Of a DNA stretch of 17,699 nucleotides, positions 14,644-17,699 are shown in pieces. Position 1 is the first letter of the stretch. Each line of letters begins with the position of its first letter. The stretch is taken from the NCBI GenBank assembly GCA_017984655.1, contig JAGNZB010000017.1, forward strand, positions 1 through 17,699. The letters are read 5' to 3'. The position numbers were made by a program, and so were the translations under genes. The notes under the pieces are model-generated. The model was not told where the DNA came from and ran no database searches. It saw nothing but the letters and a program-made list of their open reading frames with translations. This DNA comes from Candidatus Altimarinota bacterium. GTDB taxonomy: Bacteria; Patescibacteriota; Gracilibacteria; RBG-16-42-10.

Positions 14644-15762
14644 ATGGAGCACACTCGCGAGAAACAAGAGTTTAACTTGATTGTTCTGCTCATTTTGATT
14701 GGGTTTTATATTGTGTATTTGGTCTATGCACCTTTCTTGTATGACCTGCTGATCGCTGCGAGTTGCGTAGCAGTTTTTCGACCTTTGTTTCTTTATTTGC
14801 GCAATCGATTTGCGGGTAAGAGTAACCTCAGTGCTACTGTTTGTACTTTGATCTTTATTTTTATTGTAGCTGTACCGACAACATTTCTGGTGACATCACT
14901 GACTGCTGAATCTCTTGCTACTTACAACTTTATTCGTGAACAAGTGCAGTCCGGAGCGCTCAGCCGCTTATTTGATTTTGATCAGTATGTTTGGCTTCAG
15001 GATGGACTGAAGTACATTAATCAGTATGTGAATATCGAAAGCCTTGATATCCAAGGGCCGATCACTGATCAAGCTACCAAGATTTCGCTTTGGGTTTATC
15101 AAAGTGGTACTGAGATTCTCGCTAGTGTGTCACTCTTGGTCATTCACTTTTTCTTCATTATCTTGATGTTTTACTTCCTCCTCCGTGATACTGACAACTT
15201 GCTCCGTGAGATCAATAAATTTAGTCCTTTCTCAAAGCAAAACCGCTTAATTATTACGCAGAAATTCACTGATGTTAGTCAGGCAATCTTCAAAGGAGCC
15301 TTTCTTACTGCTATTGCTCAAGGTGTGATGCTTGGTTTGGGATTTGTCGCTTTGGGTTTGCCAAGTCCAATCTTCTGGGGGTTTGTAACAGTGTTCTTTG
15401 CTCTTTTGCCAATCGGCACAGCGATTATCTGGGTACCGGCTGCAATTATTCTGTTGGTAGCTGGTAGCTACTTCAAGGCAATTCTGTTGATTATCTGGGG
15501 AACCTTGATCGTTAGTACTGTGGATAACTTCCTTCGACCTTATCTCATGAGTGACAAGGCGCACTTGCCCGCGATCGTGATCTTCTTCGCTGTACTTGGA
15601 GGTGTCAGTGTCTTTGGGGCAATGGGTATCGTGATCGGACCAATGATCACAGTCTTGGTTGTCACTTTGCTTGAGATGTATGGTCAGTACTTCCGTCGTC
15701 TAGAAAACGCAGAAAAGACAGACGATGATGCATGCAAGGACCAAATTGTCGTAAAGTTCTAA
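14644..15762 (+). CDS. PerM / AI-2E family membrane transporter
   Basis: Polytopic membrane protein of the PerM (AI-2E transporter, DUF20) family, whose members are linked to export of small molecules or ions; substrate unknown here. Starting at the ATG 14644 gives 372 residues. Two hydrophobic segments come first (about 12-50), another follows near 60-80, then a soluble stretch, then hydrophobic segments through to near the end. Family blocks: FFFIILMFYFLLRD (about 168-181), GLPSPIFWGFVTVFFALLPIG, ISTVDN-like STVDNFLRPYLMS and GGVSVFGAMGIVIGPMI. The open frame extends upstream to 14605, but the promoter at 14613-14621 argues against it. Its last 101 nt overlap the convergent rnhB gene. The C-terminal tail is charged. 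Confidence 0.92.
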   Translation: MEHTREKQEFNLIVLLILIGFYIVYLVYAPFLYDLLIAASCVAVFRPLFLYLRNRFAGKSNLSATVCTLIFIFIVAVPTTFLVTSLTAESLATYNFIREQVQSGALSRLFDFDQYVWLQDGLKYINQYVNIESLDIQGPITDQATKISLWVYQSGTEILASVSLLVIHFFFIILMFYFLLRDTDNLLREINKFSPFSKQNRLIITQKFTDVSQAIFKGAFLTAIAQGVMLGLGFVALGLPSPIFWGFVTVFFALLPIGTAIIWVPAAIILLVAGSYFKAILLIIWGTLIVSTVDNFLRPYLMSDKAHLPAIVIFFAVLGGVSVFGAMGIVIGPMITVLVVTLLEMYGQYFRRLENAEKTDDDACKDQIVVKF

Positions 15763-16291
15763 TGTGTAGCTCGGTAGCATAGCCCTTGTGTTTGGCAAAG
15801 CCGTATTGGGGAAACTGCTTATCGAGCTTGGCCATCAGTCGGTCTCGGCTCACCTTGGCGAGAATTGACGCAGCTGCAATGCTTTTGCTGATCGCGTCCC
15901 CACCGATGATCGACTTCTGAGCGATGCCGGGATAGGTAATATTAACAGCATCGAGCAGCAGAAAGTCAGGCTTGATCGTTAACTTCTTTACTGCCTGCAG
16001 CATGGCTCTTTTGGTAGCATTGAGAATATTGACCTTCTCAATCAACCCCACAGGGCCGTGGACGACACTATAGGCTAGGGCTTGTTCCTGAATAATAGGG
16101 AAGCAATACTCTCGCTCGGCTTCAGTCAGTGCTTTGGAATCATTTACGAGATCACAACTGAAGTCAGCAGGAAGAATGACAGCTGCAACTGTGACGGGAC
16201 CGGCGAGAGGACCTCGTCCGGCTTCGTCGATGCCAGCGATGAATTGGAAGCCAGAGGCCCAAAGTTGATTTTCTTCTTGGAAGCTGGACAC
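15662..16291 (-). CDS. rnhB: Ribonuclease HII
   Basis: Cleaves RNA in RNA-DNA hybrids, including single ribonucleotides in DNA. The active-site carboxylates are visible: Asp22 and Glu23 in GIDEAGRGPLAGP, Asp114 in LLLDA and Asp150 in VSRDRL. Also DSKALT (51-56), SIAAASILAKVSRD (137-150), YGFAKHKGYAT and the family-typical end HHRLSF (188-193). The 209 residues are normal. The start is a GTG at 16291; no in-frame ATG is nearby and no Shine-Dalgarno is seen. Its stop is the only TGA in the window and lies inside the convergent membrane-protein gene, with a 101-nt overlap. The AT-rich end of repeat C begins 4 nt upstream of the start. Confidence 0.95.
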   Translation of the reverse strand: MSSFQEENQLWASGFQFIAGIDEAGRGPLAGPVTVAAVILPADFSCDLVNDSKALTEAEREYCFPIIQEQALAYSVVHGPVGLIEKVNILNATKRAMLQAVKKLTIKPDFLLLDAVNITYPGIAQKSIIGGDAISKSIAAASILAKVSRDRLMAKLDKQFPQYGFAKHKGYATELHIRTLRQFGPCMHHRLSFLRFLDDGSTDHTSQAK

Positions 16292-16295
16292 GGGG

Positions 16296-16557
16296 ATTAA
16301 TTAGGAATTGGTAATTAGGAATTTGTAATTTGGCTCAGGGAATGCATTGTGGTTTTGGGTGACATTGATTGTGTACTATGGTTCTCTTGGAAGGTAAAGG
16401 GGAAAGTGAACGGGAAGTTAATGGTTGGGTGTGGGAGAGTGTGGGAACCAAGATACTCGGCAAGATCCTTCGCGTTGCTCAGGATGACGGCCATGCAGGG
16501 GGAGAATGAAGTGCCCTCCCCAATTCCTCATTACCAATTTCTAATTACTAATTTAAT
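16296..16557. repeat. Interspersed repeat, copy C (inverted type-II ends)
   Basis: Fills the rnhB-rlmH gap. Left end (16296-16333) and right end (16519-16557) carry the same AT-rich module in inverted orientation, sharing AATTGGTAATKAGGAATT; the right end has about one unit more. Between them is a 43-nt core (16447-16489), the reverse complement of 7181-7223. The right end overlaps the rlmH stop codon. The rest (16334-16446) is GT-rich and without recognised content. Confidence 0.75.
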
Positions 16558-16996
16558 AGTGATATTGTTGGTTGTGGCTGATTTTGTAGGAGCGGAATAG
16601 TTGTTCTAGGAGGAGAATGTAGGCTAGCTCGTGAGGGAATGTCAGGGGTGAGAGGGAGAGTTGCTTCCAGTGTTTTGGTAGTGATGGATAATGCCAGCCG
16701 AAGGGGCCGGCTATGATCAAGTAGTATCGGTCGTGACTTTGCCATTGATCTTGCCATAGCTTGGCAAATGCAAGTGAGTCATATGTCTTCCCACGCTCAG
16801 TTAGTATAAATACCCTCTGTTCATCTTTGTACTTATCGACAATTAGCTGAGTATCAGCTAGTGCTTCTTCGGTACTCTTCAAGGTCCGAATCTCATATGG
16901 TACTCGCAGCTTAGTCAGCAGATCGAGATAATGAGCTTCAGTCTCCATCAGAAACTGAGATCGAACCTTGCCAAATCGAATGATGGTAAAAGCCAT
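16553..16996 (-). CDS. rlmH: 23S rRNA (pseudouridine1915-N3)-methyltransferase RlmH
   Basis: SPOUT-type methyltransferase that modifies pseudouridine 1915 in helix 69 of 23S rRNA, using SAM on 70S ribosomes. The SAM-binding and dimer region is recognisable: LTERGK (65-70), IIAGPFGWHYPSL (94-106), LSLSPLTFPHELA (113-125), LLLEQLFRSYKI (128-139) and the closing YHY (145-147), where Tyr-His-basic is usual. IAGPFG replaces the more common IGGxxG. The 147 residues are slightly below the usual 155-159. The stop codon lies in the AT-rich end of repeat C; the start is about 40 nt from the end of repeat D. No Shine-Dalgarno is seen. Confidence 0.93.
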   Translation of the reverse strand: MAFTIIRFGKVRSQFLMETEAHYLDLLTKLRVPYEIRTLKSTEEALADTQLIVDKYKDEQRVFILTERGKTYDSLAFAKLWQDQWQSHDRYYLIIAGPFGWHYPSLPKHWKQLSLSPLTFPHELAYILLLEQLFRSYKISHNQQYHY

Positions 16997-17036
16997 AAGT
17001 AAATGGATAACTAACTTTACTGTGCATGATACGTGG

Positions 17037-17373
17037 GGGAATTACAAATTATAAATTACAAATTACAAATGGGGCTCTATGCTGGTTTGTAGATTGGGGA
17101 CTACCTGCCGAGATCCTCGGCAGGGTCCTTCACTGCGTTCAGGAGACGGAAGGGATGGGTGAGAACTAGAATAAGAACGAAAGTAAGCCTGTGAATACAA
17201 TCGATGAGTTACCTCATCATCATTCCTATCCGAACCTTCGTCTTCGTCTCAGTCTTAGTCTTCGAGCACCTTTGGTGCTCGTGGTGAGTGGTATCTCTCC
17301 ACGAATCTCAGTAAACTACCACTGAATTCCCCCACTGCAATTTGTAATTTATAATTTATAATTTGTAATTCCC
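17037..17373. mobile_element. MITE-like element with 34-bp terminal inverted repeats (copy D)
   Basis: A 337-bp non-coding element filling the rlmH-rmuC gap (378 bp). Left end 17037-17070 and right end 17340-17373 are inverted copies with one mismatch in 34, built of AAATTAY heptads after GGG. Inside, 17053-17144 is the core shared with copy A, including a perfect 9-bp hairpin CCTGCCGAG-ATC-CTCGGCAGG (17104-17124). A further perfect hairpin is at 17263-17281. It contains no convincing gene and no transposase. I see no clear target-site duplication at the borders. The right end stops 1 nt before the rmuC ATG and provides TATAAT boxes (17350-17355, 17357-17362). Confidence 0.75.
17263..17281. 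other. Perfect short hairpin inside element D
   Basis: CGAGCACC (17263-17270) and GGTGCTCG (17274-17281) form a perfect 8-bp stem with a TTT loop. No T-run follows on either strand. It may be part of the element's own structure. Confidence 0.5.
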
Positions 17374-17374
17374 T

Positions 17375-17699
17375 ATGGAGCTCTTTCTTATTATCATTAC
17401 CCTCGCCCTTTTGGCTTATCTTATTATTCGGCTGCATGATTTGCAGCAGTCGATGAAGAATGATGTGCATGGATCGGTGCAGTTTAGTAGTGAACAGCTG
17501 AGAAATAGTAATCAGTTGATTGCTAATGTGACTGAGAAGTTGGTGACTATTGAGCAATCACAGCAACAAGTGTTGTCATTTGCGGGACAGCTCCAGCGAC
17601 TTGAGCAAGTGTTTCAGAATCCAAAGCGTCGGGGACTGATTGGTGAGTACATGCTCGCGGAGCAGCTTCGAGAGATTCTTCCTCGCCACACCTATGATC
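17375..17699 (+). CDS. rmuC: RmuC-type DNA recombination protein, 3' end cut by window
   Basis: Only the first 108 codons are present. The N-terminus is a membrane segment (ELFLIIITLALLAYLIIRL), followed by a Gln-rich coiled-coil-like region (about 22-78). It reads into QRLEQVFQNPKRRGLIGEYMLAEQL, the family entry to the nuclease-like RmuC domain (usual form: L..IF.NPK.RG..GE..L). RmuC proteins are associated with limiting DNA inversions at short inverted repeats; the biochemical role is not well settled. The ATG at 17375 is 1 nt beyond the right inverted repeat of element D and has no Shine-Dalgarno. Confidence 0.88.
   Translation, partial: MELFLIIITLALLAYLIIRLHDLQQSMKNDVHGSVQFSSEQLRNSNQLIANVTEKLVTIEQSQQQVLSFAGQLQRLEQVFQNPKRRGLIGEYMLAEQLREILPRHTYD

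Noticed and set aside
15247..15564. 105-codon minus frame
   Set aside because: It is antisense to the conserved core of the PerM-like gene.
16282..16291. Recoding of TGA as Gly, as in some CPR lineages
   Set aside because: No conserved gene contains an in-frame TGA, and rnhB ends at a TGA just after its conserved C-terminal motif.
16349..16600. 83-codon plus frame
   Set aside because: It runs through repeat C and into antisense rlmH; its sequence is explained by the repeat.
17037..17070. Possible CRISPR or satellite array from the repeated AAATTAY heptads
   Set aside because: The units are 7 nt with no spacers, and the blocks occur as inverted pairs around cores, unlike a CRISPR array.
17031..17378. 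Target-site duplication around element D
   Set aside because: The bases flanking 17037 and 17373 show no convincing direct repeat.
17255..17557. 100-codon minus frame
   Set aside because: It covers repeat D's right end and antisense rmuC; the peptide is low complexity and repeat-derived.

Overview
The window looks like a chromosomal segment of a small-genome bacterium, most likely a member of the Patescibacteria (CPR). Support: housekeeping genes are packed tightly; the rpsB-tsf-frr-rseP order is kept but the usual pyrH, uppS, cdsA and dxr are missing between them; EF-Ts is the short form; and there is a 506-residue Cys-rich protein of a type I recall from CPR genomes. The class cannot be fixed from this stretch. 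The standard code fits: no conserved gene has an in-frame TGA. Of 18 stop codons read, 11 are TAA, 6 TAG and 1 TGA. Almost no gene has a Shine-Dalgarno sequence.

Layout. 1-1851: a minus-strand operon rpmE (L31), prfA (RF1) and a CAP/SCP-domain protein cut by the window edge, driven by a good TTGACA-N17-TACACT promoter. 1869-2081: a repeat element. 2146-2529: an unrecognised small protein. 2545-4065 (minus): the Cys-rich protein with duplicated modules. 4235-7096: glycolysis, with gap and pgk on plus and a convergent triosephosphate isomerase on minus. 7097-7489: a repeat and the rpsB leader. 7490-11403: rpsB, tsf, a cyclophilin lipoprotein, frr and the M50 protease rseP. 11462-14575: three proteins of less certain role, namely a small CxxC protein, a membrane-anchored secreted protein, and an anchored clan-A glycosidase. 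14644-15762: a PerM/AI-2E family membrane protein whose 3' end overlaps convergent rnhB by 101 nt. 15662-16996 (minus): rnhB and rlmH. 17375-end: the start of rmuC.

The least ordinary feature is a family of short intergenic elements (1869-2081, 7136-7223, 16296-16557, 17037-17373). They combine AT-rich heptad modules, often as inverted ends, with a conserved core that can form a hairpin. The copy at 17037-17373 has 34-bp terminal inverted repeats with one mismatch, like a MITE. Two copies fill the gaps on either side of rlmH, abutting the start codons of rnhB and rmuC. The core hairpin shows a compensatory base-pair change between two copies.

Most genes serve translation (RF1, L31, S2, EF-Ts, RRF, RlmH), central carbon metabolism (GAPDH, PGK, TIM) and envelope or extracytoplasmic functions (cyclophilin lipoprotein, RseP, glycosidase, PerM-like protein). 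No complete new multi-gene system is evident. The best candidates for undescribed biology are the repeat family, the Cys-rich protein, the structured rpsB leader and the near absence of Shine-Dalgarno signals.
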